64,000 nucleotides of DNA from Acinetobacter sp. ANC 4169 (GCF_002135355.1 NZ_NEGE01000002.1:62001-126000), one strand, 5' to 3'. Positions 45,679 through 55,525 are shown, counted from the stretch's first letter. Numbers and translations are program-made. Notes: generated by a model not told the origin, from the sequence alone.

Positions 45679-47877
45679 TTACTTTGATAGCACTTTACCA
45701 CGTGCCATATGCAATTTCTTGTAACTGTCAATCAGACGTAAATGCCGGTCCAAGCCTTCCAGTTGCATGCTGGTTTCAGTTAAACCATAGAAACGGATAC
45801 TGCCTTCCATAGAACCGATCACCGCATCCATACGCTCATCACCAAACATACGGCGGAAATTGGCTTCGTAATCATTCAAGTCCATGTCATCATCAAGTTC
45901 TACTTCCAGAACCACATCCATGCATTGATAGAACAAGCCGCGCTCAACTGTGTTGGTGTTGTACTGAAGGAAGGTTTCCACTAGCTCTTTGGCTTCTTCA
46001 AATTCTTGTAAAGCAATATAAATCAGCAGCTTTAACTCGAGAATGGTGAGCTGACCCCAAACGGTGTTGTCGTCAAACTCAATCCCGATCAAAGTGGTGA
46101 TGTCGGTATAATCATCCACTTCTACTTCTTCCAGACGCTCAACTAAAGCCACCAGCTGTTCATCATCCAAACGGTGCAAGTTCAAGATATCTTCACGGAA
46201 CAATAAGGCTTTGTTGGTATTATCCCAAATTAAATCTTCAACCAGATAAATTTCCGAATAATCAGGCACCAAAATACGGCAAGCGGTTGCACCTAAATGC
46301 TCATACACCGCCATGTATACTTCTTTGCCCATGTCTTCCAAAATGCCAAACATGGTAGCGGCTTCTTCAGCATTGCTGTTTTGACCTTCGCTGGTAAAGT
46401 CCCATTCCACAAACTCGTAGTCAGACTTGGAGCTAAAGAAACGCCATGACACGACACCGCTAGAATCGATAAAGTGTTCAACAAAGTTATTCGGTTCAGT
46501 TACGGCATTGCTGCTAAAGGTTGGTTTAGGCAAATCGTTCAAACCTTCAAAGCTGCGACCTTGCAGCAATTCAGTCAGGCTACGCTCTAACGCCACTTCA
46601 AGTTTAGGGTGTGCGCCGAAAGAGGCAAATACACCGCCAGTACGTGGGTTCATCAAGGTTACACACATTACCGGATACTGGCCGCCTAAAGAAGCATCTT
46701 TAACCAGTACCGGGAAACCTTGCTCCTCCAGACCTTGAATCCCTGCCACAATGCCAGGATATTTGGCTAACACTTCTTCAGGCACATCTGGCAGTGCAAT
46801 TTCACCTTCCAGAATTTCGCGTTTCACCGCGCGTTCAAAAATCTCAGATAAGCACTGGACTTGTGCTTCAGCTAGGGTATTCCCTGCACTCATACCATTC
46901 GAAAGATACAGGTTTTCAATCAGGTTGGATGGGAAATAAACCGTCTCACCATCGGACTGACGGACAAATGGCAGTGAACAGATGCCGCGCTCAGTATTGC
47001 CTGAGTTGGTATCATACAAATGTGTGCCTAGCAGTTCATCTTCAGGGTTATAAATATCTAAGGTGTATTCATCCAGAATTTCTTTTGGCAGTTCACCGTT
47101 CGGACCTGGCTTGAACCATTTTTCATCCGGGAAATGCACAAATTCTGCATTGGCAATGTCTTCACCCCAGAACTGGTCGTTATAGAAGAAGTTACAGTTT
47201 AAGCGTTCAATGAATTCACCCAGGGCCGAAGCCAAAGCACTTTCTTTAGTCGCACCTTTACCATTGGTAAAACACATTGGAGATTGCGCATCGCGAATAT
47301 GCAAAGACCATACATTCGGTACGATGTTGCGCCATGAAGCGATTTCAATCTTCATACCCAAGTTCGCCATAATGCCGGACATATTGGCAATGGTTTGTTC
47401 TAATGGCAGGTCTTTACCCGGAATATAGGTACTGCTTTCTGTCGCCAAACTAGGCATTAGCAAGGCTTGTGCATCGGCATCAATGCTTTCTACTTCTTCG
47501 ATTATAAATTCCGGACCGGTCTGGATCACTTTTTTTACCGTACAGCGATCAATTGAACGCAAAATGCCCTGGCGGTCTTTTTCGGAAATATCGGCTGGTA
47601 GCTCAACCTGAATTTTAAAAATCTGCTTGTAACGGTTTTCAGGGTCTACAATATTGTTTTGCGACAAACGGATGTTATCGGTCGGGATATCACGCGCTGC
47701 ACAGTACACCTTTACAAAGTAGGCAGCACATAATGCAGAGGACGCGAGAAAGTAGTCGAATGGACCCGGCGCTGAACCGTCGCCTTTGTAGCGAATGGGT
47801 TGATCGGCGATTACCGTGAAATCATCGAACTTGGCTTCTTGTCGAAGGTTGTCAAGATAATTGACCTTAATTTCCAT
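45679..47877 (-). CDS. ycaO: OsmC-YcaO fusion protein (RimO-associated YcaO type)
   Basis: The 732-residue protein has an N-terminal OsmC-like domain (about 1-135: YKGDGSAPGPFDYFLASSALCAAYFVKVYCAARDIP, with the conserved Cys) followed by a YcaO ATP-dependent cyclodehydratase-like domain (about 175-560: GKGATKESALASALGEFIERL, EAQVQCLSEIFERAVKREI) and a C-terminal helical region with acidic segments. The E. coli YcaO protein lacks the OsmC part and promotes RimO methylthiolation of ribosomal protein S12. This fused form probably does the same; a link to peptide modification is unlikely because no precursor gene is near. It is a stand-alone gene. Confidence 0.85.
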   Translation of the reverse strand: MEIKVNYLDNLRQEAKFDDFTVIADQPIRYKGDGSAPGPFDYFLASSALCAAYFVKVYCAARDIPTDNIRLSQNNIVDPENRYKQIFKIQVELPADISEKDRQGILRSIDRCTVKKVIQTGPEFIIEEVESIDADAQALLMPSLATESSTYIPGKDLPLEQTIANMSGIMANLGMKIEIASWRNIVPNVWSLHIRDAQSPMCFTNGKGATKESALASALGEFIERLNCNFFYNDQFWGEDIANAEFVHFPDEKWFKPGPNGELPKEILDEYTLDIYNPEDELLGTHLYDTNSGNTERGICSLPFVRQSDGETVYFPSNLIENLYLSNGMSAGNTLAEAQVQCLSEIFERAVKREILEGEIALPDVPEEVLAKYPGIVAGIQGLEEQGFPVLVKDASLGGQYPVMCVTLMNPRTGGVFASFGAHPKLEVALERSLTELLQGRSFEGLNDLPKPTFSSNAVTEPNNFVEHFIDSSGVVSWRFFSSKSDYEFVEWDFTSEGQNSNAEEAATMFGILEDMGKEVYMAVYEHLGATACRILVPDYSEIYLVEDLIWDNTNKALLFREDILNLHRLDDEQLVALVERLEEVEVDDYTDITTLIGIEFDDNTVWGQLTILELKLLIYIALQEFEEAKELVETFLQYNTNTVERGLFYQCMDVVLEVELDDDMDLNDYEANFRRMFGDERMDAVIGSMEGSIRFYGLTETSMQLEGLDRHLRLIDSYKKLHMARGKVLSK

Positions 47878-48392
47878 GCTGGCACCTAAATATTCTTATG
47901 TGTCAGTGCAACACATAAAAATCAAAAAAATAAAATATAAGCCGAATCAGGGATGAGAAATTGACTTAAGCAATAGTGTGACTAGTGCCATTCGTGCAGC
48001 GTTACGAACGACTGACCCTAGAAAGATGGACGGTATTATAGAGTGATTTTGCCTGATTGATAACTTTTGTCTGTGTTTCTCACCGATTTATGAGAAATGC
48101 TGATGCAAAGAGAACTTGGTTGAGACTGTATCAAATCAAGAATTTCAAAGCATTCTATCTACTGTGAATGTTTCAGTAGCTGTATCCCTTGATACTTGAG
48201 ATTTTCGTTATACTTACTCATATTTATATTAAATAATTAAAATATATAAATTTATTTAAATTTAATTTTCAGATTCAATTATCGCTAGACACATAAGTTA
48301 AATAAAACCACTTGAATTTTTAATTTTACTTAATATAAATCAATGTGTTATAAGTCAATAATAGATAAACAAATATTGGAAAAAGATGCCCC
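47878..48392. other. Intergenic region without recognised elements
   Basis: These 515 bases lie between divergent genes (ycaO and the small protein at 48393) and must hold both promoters. I see no frame, repeat or clear operator in them. Confidence 0.5.
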
Positions 48393-48668
48393 ATGGGAAT
48401 TGCTATTTTCTGTCTGATTTTGGGTTTTATTGTGGGCTACTTATTTAAAGATACTCAACATAAAAAAGACACACCCAAAGCCAAAGTATCCCAAACCAGA
48501 AATGTATATTTAAGCTATAACGAAAGACAGCGGGCAAAAAATGGAAGCAAAGAATTCAAAGTCAAAGACTCGGAAGATGGGATACCCGTATTTTTATACA
48601 AAGCAATACTGTCCAGTGAAGCGATTGCGGAAGATAAATTATCACTCACCTCGAAGAAGGTCGCATAA
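48393..48668 (+). CDS. Small membrane-anchored protein
   Basis: The 91-residue protein has an N-terminal membrane helix (GIAIFCLILGFIVGYLF, residues 2-18) and a basic hydrophilic cytoplasmic tail (DTQHKKDTPKAKVSQ, NERQRAKNGSKEFKVKDSEDG). GGAAAAAG lies upstream of the ATG. A conserved function is not known to me. It is isolated, facing the convergent YbhR-like gene at 48766. Confidence 0.6.
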   Translation: MGIAIFCLILGFIVGYLFKDTQHKKDTPKAKVSQTRNVYLSYNERQRAKNGSKEFKVKDSEDGIPVFLYKAILSSEAIAEDKLSLTSKKVA

Positions 48669-48765
48669 TGTATCTATATATGGCTGCTCAATTCAGGCTT
48701 GATATAAAACTTCACTATGGATTTTAGTCAATCTAGTTAATGACTCTATCCGGCTTATTTGTCCT

Positions 48766-49881
48766 TTATAAACGATTTCTAAACAGCCATGCCGCTAAAG
48801 GCAAGCTCACTATCGCCATCATCAGCATGGGAATAAAATCCCTTTTCACCTGACTAAACTGTGCTCCTTCCAAATATACGCGTTGTACCAGATCAATACC
48901 GAAGCGTAAAGGATTCACATAGGTTGCTATCTGTAAAAATTGCGGCATGTTTTGCACGGGAGTAAGCAGCCCTGATAGCAACATCAGCGGCATAATCAAC
49001 AAGAAGGTAAACAGCATGGCTTGTTGCATATTCATTGAAAGCGCCGATATAGATAAGCCAATTCCGACCACGGCAATATTAAAAACCGCCAAGCCAAAAT
49101 ACAATAATCCCAGTGAACCATTCATGGGAATCTGAAACCAGAACAATATAATCAGCAGAATAATGGTGGATTGCATCATGCCAACAAAAATTGGCGGTAA
49201 AGCCTTGCCAATCATAATATGTAACGGTGTATATGGCGTGACAAGCAACTGGTCAAAGGTGCCCTGTTCACGTTCACGTGCAACCGATAAGGCCGAAAGC
49301 AACAAGGTTTGAATCATGCTTAAAGCGGCAATCAGTGAAGGCATCAGACCCCAGCGTGACTGCTGATTCGGGTTATACCAGGTTCTGGTTTCAATATTAA
49401 CCGGTGAGATAGAACCCAGTTGTTGCTGATTAAATTGATTTACGACCGCATTGATATAAGCTCCCGCAGCTGCGGCGGTGGAAGAATTTCGCCCATCCAG
49501 AATCAGTTGAATGGCAGAGCTTTGTCCCTGATTCAGTTTAGTTTCAAAATCTTGTGGAATGCTAATCACTGCCAAGGCCGTCCGGTCATTCACCACCTGC
49601 TCAATTTGCTGATTATTTTCCAAGGTGGCTGTACGGATAAAAATGCCGGAACCATCCAGTTTAGACAATAATGCCGTAGCAACCTGCCCTTTACTTTGAT
49701 CCAGCACCGCATAATTAACATGATTGACATCATAACTTGCAGCATAACCAAAAATCAGCGCCTGCATGAGTGCAGGTGCAAACAGAATAATGCGGTTGGC
49801 TGGATCACTAAAAATACTGAGAAATTCCTTTTTCACCAGACAGCTTAAGTGGTTTAACCAGGCGACTAGATGAGTGAGCAT
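48766..49881 (-). CDS. ABC-2 type permease, YbhR-like
   Basis: The 371-residue protein has an N-terminal helix (IILFAPALMQALIFGYAASY, about 31-50), a periplasmic domain of about 120 residues and five C-terminal helices (about 175-365) with VAREREQGTFDQLLVTP, the conserved ABC-2 coupling segment. It pairs with the adjacent permease at 49886 (4-base gap) to form a heterodimeric channel driven by the double ATPase. In E. coli the YbhFSR exporter removes drugs and cations; the substrate here is unknown. Confidence 0.85.
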   Translation of the reverse strand: MLTHLVAWLNHLSCLVKKEFLSIFSDPANRIILFAPALMQALIFGYAASYDVNHVNYAVLDQSKGQVATALLSKLDGSGIFIRTATLENNQQIEQVVNDRTALAVISIPQDFETKLNQGQSSAIQLILDGRNSSTAAAAGAYINAVVNQFNQQQLGSISPVNIETRTWYNPNQQSRWGLMPSLIAALSMIQTLLLSALSVAREREQGTFDQLLVTPYTPLHIMIGKALPPIFVGMMQSTIILLIILFWFQIPMNGSLGLLYFGLAVFNIAVVGIGLSISALSMNMQQAMLFTFLLIMPLMLLSGLLTPVQNMPQFLQIATYVNPLRFGIDLVQRVYLEGAQFSQVKRDFIPMLMMAIVSLPLAAWLFRNRL

Positions 49882-49885
49882 GATC

Positions 49886-51013
49886 TTATCTCAGCTGTTT
49901 TTTAAGTGATTTGTAGGCCACTATGGTCAGGACCACCACATACAGCATTAAGATTCCGCATTCTTTTAACCACAGCATCCAGTCATCTCCTGCCAAAAAT
50001 AAAGTTTTAATCAGTGACATAAAATGTGTCGCAGGTAAAATCTGGCTGATGATCTGTACCAATACCGGTAAATTCTGGATATCAAAGACAAAACCGGACA
50101 ACATCAGCGCTGGCATAAAACTGGCCAATAAGGCAATTTGACTGGCCTGAAACTGGCTTTGCGCCAGACCTGAAATAGCCAGTCCCAGCAACAGTGAAAC
50201 CAGCAGGTACATCAATGATGCGCCCATAATGGCAAGCAATGAACCACGCATGGGAACTTCAAACAGGTAGTGTGAAGCGAGCAGACACACCACTATATCG
50301 ACCATGCCAATAACGAAATAAGGGATAAGTTTGGCAATGACCATTTCCAGAGGGCGTACAGGAGTGACAAATAAGGCTTCTAGAGTCCCGCGCTCACGTT
50401 CACGGGCAATCAGCAAGGCCGTTAAAAACGCCCCGATTAACGTCAGAATCAGCACAATCAGCCCGGGAACCAAAAACCAGCTACTATTGCCAGATTCGTT
50501 AAACCACATCCGTTGTTCCACCGTGACCATTGCAGATGAGCCAACGATATTTTGCCGGTCGGCATTAATGGCAAATGCAGTATTGATTGCCCCGCTGACA
50601 TAGCCCTGTAAGGACGAAGCAATATTGGTGGATCGTCCATTCAGCAATAATTGCAACTTCGCCTGGCCATGGGCAATATCTTCTGCAAAGGTCGCAGGTA
50701 CACGCAAGATGGCATCTATTTCAGCATTTTGAATCGCATTTTCCGCTTCGGGATAATTTGTATATTGCTGGGTGCTGAGGTATTTGGAGCCATTTAAGCC
50801 TGCAATCAGCTGATTGCTTTGTGGAGAAGATTGCTCAATTACAACGCCCACCCGACCATGACTCAAGTCAAAGGACAGGCCGTAGCCAAATAAAAGAATC
50901 AAGATAATCGGCAACAGTAAGCCAATCGCCAGACTGCTTTTGTCACGCAGTAACTGTTTGCTTTCCTTTTTGAGCAAAGCCCGCAGACGAACAAAAAACA
51001 AAGATGGCTTCAT
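49886..51013 (-). CDS. ABC-2 type permease, YbhS-like
   Basis: The protein of about 375 residues has the same ABC-2 design as its partner: N-terminal helix (SLAIGLLLPIILILLFGYGLSF), periplasmic domain, and five C-terminal helices with IARERERGTLEALFVTPVRPLEMV. The frame extends to 51046, but AAAGGAG ends 8 bases before the ATG at 51013, which begins after the stop of the ATPase gene, so I chose it. It is part of the four-gene exporter operon. Confidence 0.85.
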   Translation of the reverse strand: MKPSLFFVRLRALLKKESKQLLRDKSSLAIGLLLPIILILLFGYGLSFDLSHGRVGVVIEQSSPQSNQLIAGLNGSKYLSTQQYTNYPEAENAIQNAEIDAILRVPATFAEDIAHGQAKLQLLLNGRSTNIASSLQGYVSGAINTAFAINADRQNIVGSSAMVTVEQRMWFNESGNSSWFLVPGLIVLILTLIGAFLTALLIARERERGTLEALFVTPVRPLEMVIAKLIPYFVIGMVDIVVCLLASHYLFEVPMRGSLLAIMGASLMYLLVSLLLGLAISGLAQSQFQASQIALLASFMPALMLSGFVFDIQNLPVLVQIISQILPATHFMSLIKTLFLAGDDWMLWLKECGILMLYVVVLTIVAYKSLKKQLR

Positions 51014-51026
51014 ATCCTGTTCTCCT

Positions 51027-52790
51027 TTAAGTTTTCTGGGCTGCACGTGCTTTTTCTACAATAGCAATAAAGGCACTGTTCATGTCTAAAATATCGCTAC
51101 CTGCAAATTGGCGCACCTGTTGCGGTGAACCTAAAGCCAGTAATTCTCCGGCATCTTGAATTGCAATGCGGTCACAATATTCGGCTTCTTCCATAAAGTG
51201 GGTAGTAATAATCACGGTGATGCCTTGGTCAGCCAGTTCACCAATAATCGACCAGAACGCTCGCCGTGCAATTGGGTCGATGCCACTGGTGGGCTCATCC
51301 AGAAAGATAATTTCCGGTTCATGCAGCAAGGCGGCCGCCATCGCTAAATGCTTTTTGTGGCCTTCGGGCAAGTCACCACTTTTTGCATGCAGGTCTAAAT
51401 GAAATTGTGTCAGGGCTTGATCAATGCGGGTTTTAAGCTTGTTGCCGCTTAAACCATAGGCACCACCAAAAAACTGCAGGTTATCCAGTACGGTTAAATT
51501 ACTGTACAGGGCAAATTTTTGTGAGACATAACCAATCCGGGCACGTGCCTGAGCGCGCGCATAACGCAGATTCATGCCTGCAACTTCAAGCGCTCCACTG
51601 GTGGCCGGCAATAAGCCGCACAGCATCCGGAAAGTTGTGGTCTTTCCTGCACCATTGGGACCCAGTAAGCCAAAAATTTCCCCGCGCTGTACCTGAAAGG
51701 AAGTACTGGCCACCGCGGTAAAATCGCCGAACTTGCGCACCACGTCTTTGACTAGAATTACCGGTGCCTGATCAGGTTCACTCTTTAACGCATTCTTATC
51801 ACTGGGCAAATGTGCATCATGATCGATAGCTGTTTGATCCTGCTGGTTTTGGATTTGATGCAAGATCAACATAAAAGCATCTTCCAGTTCGGCCTCACGC
51901 GATTGTGCGCTCACACCTTCAGGAAGTTCAGTCGCTGGTAAAACTGGTTGCTGCGGCGTGGTCATAAAGCGCACCGTGTTTCCTTTGGGCACGGCGTCGG
52001 TAATATACGCAGTATTTCTGAGTAAATGTGCCTGTAGAACCCGGGCTTTCATCTCTTGTGGAGGTTTTAGCTCCCAGGTCAGCCCCTTTACATCTTCACA
52101 GAGCTGCTGCGGACTGCCCTGTTTCAAAATTTTACCTTCGTACATGATATAGACCTGGTCACAACGCTCAGCCTCATCCATATAAGCGGTACTGATCATG
52201 ACCGTTAAATGCTCTTCATGAACCAGCTGTTCAATCACGCCCCATAAATCACGGCGTGATAAGGGATCGACCCCGACACTGGGTTCATCCAGTATCAGCA
52301 GGTCCGGAGTACGCATCAAGGCACATGCCAAGCCCAGCTTTTGTTTCATTCCGCCCGAAAGTTGACCTGCCGGCCGCTGGGTAAAATACGTCAGATCGGT
52401 AATCGCCAGCAGCCGCTCAAAGCGTTGTTGCCGGATGTCTTGTGGTACAGCATGCAAGTCTGCATACAGATCCAGATTTTCTTGCACGCTTAAATCTTCA
52501 TACAGGCCAAAGCGCTGTGGCATATAGCTAATCCGGTCCTGAACGGATTGAGGATCTTGCGCCACATCGATGTCCAACACTTTCAGTTGCCCAGCGCTCG
52601 GTTGATATAAGCCCGCAATTAGCCGCATCAATGTGGTTTTTCCGGCACCATCAGGCCCCACCAGCGCCGTCAGTTCACCGGCCTTAATCTTGAGATTCAG
52701 GCCATCCAGGGCACGAACATCTGCTGTGCCCTTGCTTTTCGATGCAAAGACATGCACCAGATCACATGCACTGATGATGCAATCAGTCAT
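51027..52790 (-). CDS. Double ABC ATPase, YbhF-like
   Basis: The 587-residue protein contains two complete nucleotide-binding domains. The first has Walker A GPDGAGKTT (about 44-52), signature LSGGMKQKLGLA and Walker B LLILDEPSVGVD; the second has GPNGAGKTT (about 377-385), a degenerate signature region LPEGHKKHLAMA and Walker B IIFLDEPTSGID. The second signature lacks the usual LSGG, as in several YbhF/RbbA-type proteins, so one ATP site may be weaker. The start overlaps the adaptor stop by 8 bases. It energises the two ABC-2 permeases downstream. Confidence 0.88.
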   Translation of the reverse strand: MTDCIISACDLVHVFASKSKGTADVRALDGLNLKIKAGELTALVGPDGAGKTTLMRLIAGLYQPSAGQLKVLDIDVAQDPQSVQDRISYMPQRFGLYEDLSVQENLDLYADLHAVPQDIRQQRFERLLAITDLTYFTQRPAGQLSGGMKQKLGLACALMRTPDLLILDEPSVGVDPLSRRDLWGVIEQLVHEEHLTVMISTAYMDEAERCDQVYIMYEGKILKQGSPQQLCEDVKGLTWELKPPQEMKARVLQAHLLRNTAYITDAVPKGNTVRFMTTPQQPVLPATELPEGVSAQSREAELEDAFMLILHQIQNQQDQTAIDHDAHLPSDKNALKSEPDQAPVILVKDVVRKFGDFTAVASTSFQVQRGEIFGLLGPNGAGKTTTFRMLCGLLPATSGALEVAGMNLRYARAQARARIGYVSQKFALYSNLTVLDNLQFFGGAYGLSGNKLKTRIDQALTQFHLDLHAKSGDLPEGHKKHLAMAAALLHEPEIIFLDEPTSGIDPIARRAFWSIIGELADQGITVIITTHFMEEAEYCDRIAIQDAGELLALGSPQQVRQFAGSDILDMNSAFIAIVEKARAAQKT

Positions 52791-53808
52791 CTTTATTATT
52801 CTCTGTATGGACGGCTGATTTCTGGATTTTAACCGTGACAGGCTGTCCCATTTTCAATTTGTCTTCAGGATCCTGAACATAGATCCGTACTTCGTAGACC
52901 AAGGTGGTCCGAATTTCTTCAGTCTGTACCGATTTCGGGGTAAATTCAGCCACGGAAGAGATATAGCCAATTTTCCCGGATAGCGGATGATTCGGCTGTG
53001 AATCCACCAAAATTTGCGCGGTTGCACCCATTTTAATCTGACCCAAATCGGTTTCATTCACATACACACGTATCCATTTCGGATCGGTTAAAGCCAAGGT
53101 ATAGACTGCTTTTTGTGGTGTGGTCATATCGCCAACTTCCTGCAGGCGTGCACGTACTACTGCATTGGTGGGTGAACGTAACTCGCTTTGTGCAATTCTG
53201 TATTGAATCAGCTCCTGATTGGATTGAATGGCTTCATAGGCAGCTTTGGCGGCAGCACGATCTTCTTTACGCGCCCCTTTTTGTAAAAGTTCCAGATTGG
53301 CCTGGCGTTCATTTACTGCCGCAATCGCCGTATTTTCATTACTTTTTGCCGAATCCAGTTCTTGCAGACTGATTGCCTGCCCATTGGTACTGCTGTATAA
53401 GGCCTGAAATCTGCCGAGGTCTTTACGGGCTTTGTCTAATTGTGCCTGTGCCGATGCCAATTGTGCTTTGGCTTGAGTAATCTGTTCGGGACGTGTTCCG
53501 ACATCTTGCTCTATCACAGTTTGTTGCTGAACCTTTAATTGGGCTTCTGCCTGTTTTGCCTGAATCTGCAAAGCTTGCGTATCCAGTAATGCTACGATCT
53601 GTCCGGTTTTGACCTTATCTCCTTCCTGAACATTTAATGCTTTAATACGTCCGGCTTCTTCAAAGGCAAGTGATACCTGACGAATATCAACATTGCCATA
53701 CAAGGTGAGTTCAGTACTGGAGTCTTTGTTTTTATGCAGCATCCAATAGGTCATGGCTGCTGCAATCACAACAAGGATAACCCCGGCAATAATGACTTTT
53801 TTATTCAT
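52783..53808 (-). CDS. HlyD-family adaptor, YbhG-like
   Basis: The 341-residue adaptor has an N-terminal anchor (VIIAGVILVVIAAAMTYWML), a lipoyl half (GNVDIRQVSLAFEEAGRIKALNVQEGDKVKTGQIVALLD), a long helical hairpin (about 70-190), a second lipoyl half and beta strands (WIRVYVNETDLGQI). The DIRQVSLAFEEAGRI start is typical of YbhG/YhiI. It is the first gene of the exporter operon and links the inner-membrane ABC complex to an outer-membrane channel. No TetR-type regulator (CecR in E. coli) is next to it. Confidence 0.87.
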   Translation of the reverse strand: MNKKVIIAGVILVVIAAAMTYWMLHKNKDSSTELTLYGNVDIRQVSLAFEEAGRIKALNVQEGDKVKTGQIVALLDTQALQIQAKQAEAQLKVQQQTVIEQDVGTRPEQITQAKAQLASAQAQLDKARKDLGRFQALYSSTNGQAISLQELDSAKSNENTAIAAVNERQANLELLQKGARKEDRAAAKAAYEAIQSNQELIQYRIAQSELRSPTNAVVRARLQEVGDMTTPQKAVYTLALTDPKWIRVYVNETDLGQIKMGATAQILVDSQPNHPLSGKIGYISSVAEFTPKSVQTEEIRTTLVYEVRIYVQDPEDKLKMGQPVTVKIQKSAVHTENNKDD

Positions 53809-54294
53809 TATGAAAGCACCTTTATTTCTAAAAGCTGAATAGGTTTTTAGTTCTCACTTTAAACTAGCATAATTTCGGAAATAATAGATTTTATTGAAAA
53901 AATGTGCTGAATTTAAATGGTTTTTATTGAACGCCGTGATAAACAGCCGGTTTTTATAATGTGCAGGCTACAGTTTTATCATCTTAAATATTCTTCACGA
54001 TTATTCATCTTGTTATCATTTTAGATTGGGTAATATTTATTCATATTTTTAAACAATTGAATAAAATTCCGTAGAGAAATAGGATAAAAAATGTAGAAAT
54101 ACTTCTGATTTGGAACATAAATCCATGAAAAATCCACAATAATTACAATATTTTTTAGCATCATTTGGGCTCAACATGGTGCTTTGATGCATTTTGTAGC
54201 TATTGAAGTCAGATATCGCAGGTCTGTTAAATCTGTTAAAAGCCATCTGACGTCAGCCAAAATAAAGCTTACTCAAATCAGTTGAGGTCTAACG
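53809..54294. other. Intergenic region without gene
   Basis: These 486 AT-rich bases separate the divergent YbhG-like and DUF2147 genes. A 10-bp palindrome CTGACGTCAG at 54247-54256, about 40 bases before the DUF2147 start, could be an operator, but nothing further supports it. Confidence 0.45.
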
Positions 54295-54735
54295 ATGATA
54301 AAAACAACGCTCAGTCTATTGGCTCTATCTCTAGTGTCTACCCTAGCTCTAGCCTCTGATCCCTTACATGGCAGCAAGTGGAAAACCATAGATGATGAGA
54401 CCAAAAAACCGTTATCCATTGTGCAATTTAAAGAAAGCGCTCCGGGTGTGTTTTCTGCAAAAATCATTGATGTCTTGGAAGGCACTGAAGGGAAAAAATG
54501 CACTCAGTGTAAGGGTAGATTTTATAACAAACCGCTTCAAGGTGTACAAATTGTATCTGGACTGAAAAAGGCCGGTAACAACAGTTATGATGGCGGGAAA
54601 ATTACCGACCCTAAAAATGGTAAGACCTATAGTTTTAATGCCAAATTATCCGAGGATGGCAAGATTTTAAATGGTCGTGGTTATATTGGAGTTTCGGCTT
54701 TAGGCCGCAGTCAGACCTGGATCCGCATCAACTAA
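54295..54735 (+). CDS. Exported DUF2147 protein
   Basis: The 146-residue protein has a signal peptide (TTLSLLALSLVSTLALA, cleavage after residue 20) and a DUF2147 domain with GSKWKTIDDETKKPLSIVQFKE, the CTQC pair, GKITDPKNGKTYSFNAKLSEDG and LNGRGYIGVSALGRSQTW. Members fold as a small beta barrel of unknown role in the periplasm. The CxxC-like pair may bind metal or form a disulfide. GAGG lies about 7 bases before the ATG, and a clear terminator follows. Confidence 0.85.
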   Translation: MIKTTLSLLALSLVSTLALASDPLHGSKWKTIDDETKKPLSIVQFKESAPGVFSAKIIDVLEGTEGKKCTQCKGRFYNKPLQGVQIVSGLKKAGNNSYDGGKITDPKNGKTYSFNAKLSEDGKILNGRGYIGVSALGRSQTWIRIN

Positions 54736-54764
54736 TTTTAGTTAATCTATGATTGATCTAAAAT

Positions 54765-54795
54765 AAAAAAGGCGACTGAATGAAGTCGCTTTTTT
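54765..54795. terminator. Rho-independent terminator after DUF2147 gene
   Basis: GCGACT and AGTCGC (54772-54777, 54784-54789) form the stem, flanked by six A before and six T after. It can serve the DUF2147 gene and the convergent lipoprotein gene. Confidence 0.85.
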
Positions 54796-54810
54796 CAGCA
54801 ATAAATTTTT

Positions 54811-55161
54811 TTAATTCTCACTTTTTTGTGTATAGCCCATTTTTTCAGCTTGAATAACCGAATCCTGCTTCACTTTAAAAATCGCTATTTTTCCGTCGTC
54901 TGCTCCACATAAGGCAATATGTACCCTTTGGTCCGTGCCAATTTCAGCAGAAAAAACTTTAATATGCTGCTGTTCTAATCCTTGCTGAAGCTTTTGAAGC
55001 AGAAGATCCGCATGGATTTCTGAACATTGTTTGCTGCCTAAGGGTTTCGAGATCAGAACCAAATCATTTCTATCGGTGCTATTCCTATCCGTTAGATTGG
55101 TTTGGCATCCCAGTAAACCTATGACTGAAATCATGCCGAGCAATATAAGTTTGTTCATCAT
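54811..55161 (-). CDS. Small lipoprotein
   Basis: The 116-residue protein starts with a lipoprotein signal (ILLGMISVIGLLGC, Cys19), and the mature part has a mixed alpha/beta pattern (SEIHADLLLQKLQQGLEQQHIKVFSAEIGTDQRVHIALCGADDGKIAIFKV) with two further Cys. AAGGATAACA precedes the double ATG; either Met could be first. I do not recognise the family. It faces the shared terminator at 54765 and lies 55 bases from the next small gene upstream. Confidence 0.7.
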   Translation of the reverse strand: MMNKLILLGMISVIGLLGCQTNLTDRNSTDRNDLVLISKPLGSKQCSEIHADLLLQKLQQGLEQQHIKVFSAEIGTDQRVHIALCGADDGKIAIFKVKQDSVIQAEKMGYTQKSEN

Positions 55162-55216
55162 TGTTATCCTTTTATAAATCGGGTGTTCATATATGCTAGC
55201 AAACCTGTTTATCTGG

Positions 55217-55489
55217 TCATTCGTTTATCTGATGCATGACCCATTGTAAAAATCGACTTTTATCAAGAAAATCAGGTGAATGGCTAGAGTCTATGAGTTT
55301 TTCACGACCATTGAATGTACCCAAAAAACGGTAAGAATTTTTCACTTCAAAAAAGCCACTCTCCATTTCATGGATTTCATAGAAAAATTCTTTTAACTTC
55401 TCAAACTGGCTATAGTTATGGAAATATGGACGCATCAGTAAAAAATTATAAATTTGTTCCAAACTACATAGTTCATTTTTGGTATTCAT
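55217..55489 (-). CDS. Hypothetical protein (90 aa)
   Basis: The frame encodes 90 residues with helical, aromatic-rich sequence (EQIYNFLLMRPYFHNYSQFEKLKEFFYEIHEM) and no signal or membrane segment. AGGA lies about 9 bases before the ATG. Codon use is AT-rich like the next gene upstream. Function unknown; it may be a recently acquired gene. Confidence 0.55.
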   Translation of the reverse strand: MNTKNELCSLEQIYNFLLMRPYFHNYSQFEKLKEFFYEIHEMESGFFEVKNSYRFLGTFNGREKLIDSSHSPDFLDKSRFLQWVMHQINE

Positions 55490-55525
55490 ATTCTTGGTCC
55501 TATTTAAGTATAGATTGGGATTGGT

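Noticed and set aside
46427..47428. Several plus-strand frames inside ycaO
   Set aside because: They lie opposite an intact conserved gene and have no gene-like composition.
54247..54256. CTGACGTCAG palindrome as an operator
   Set aside because: One isolated 10-bp palindrome without a known regulator or second copy is weak evidence.
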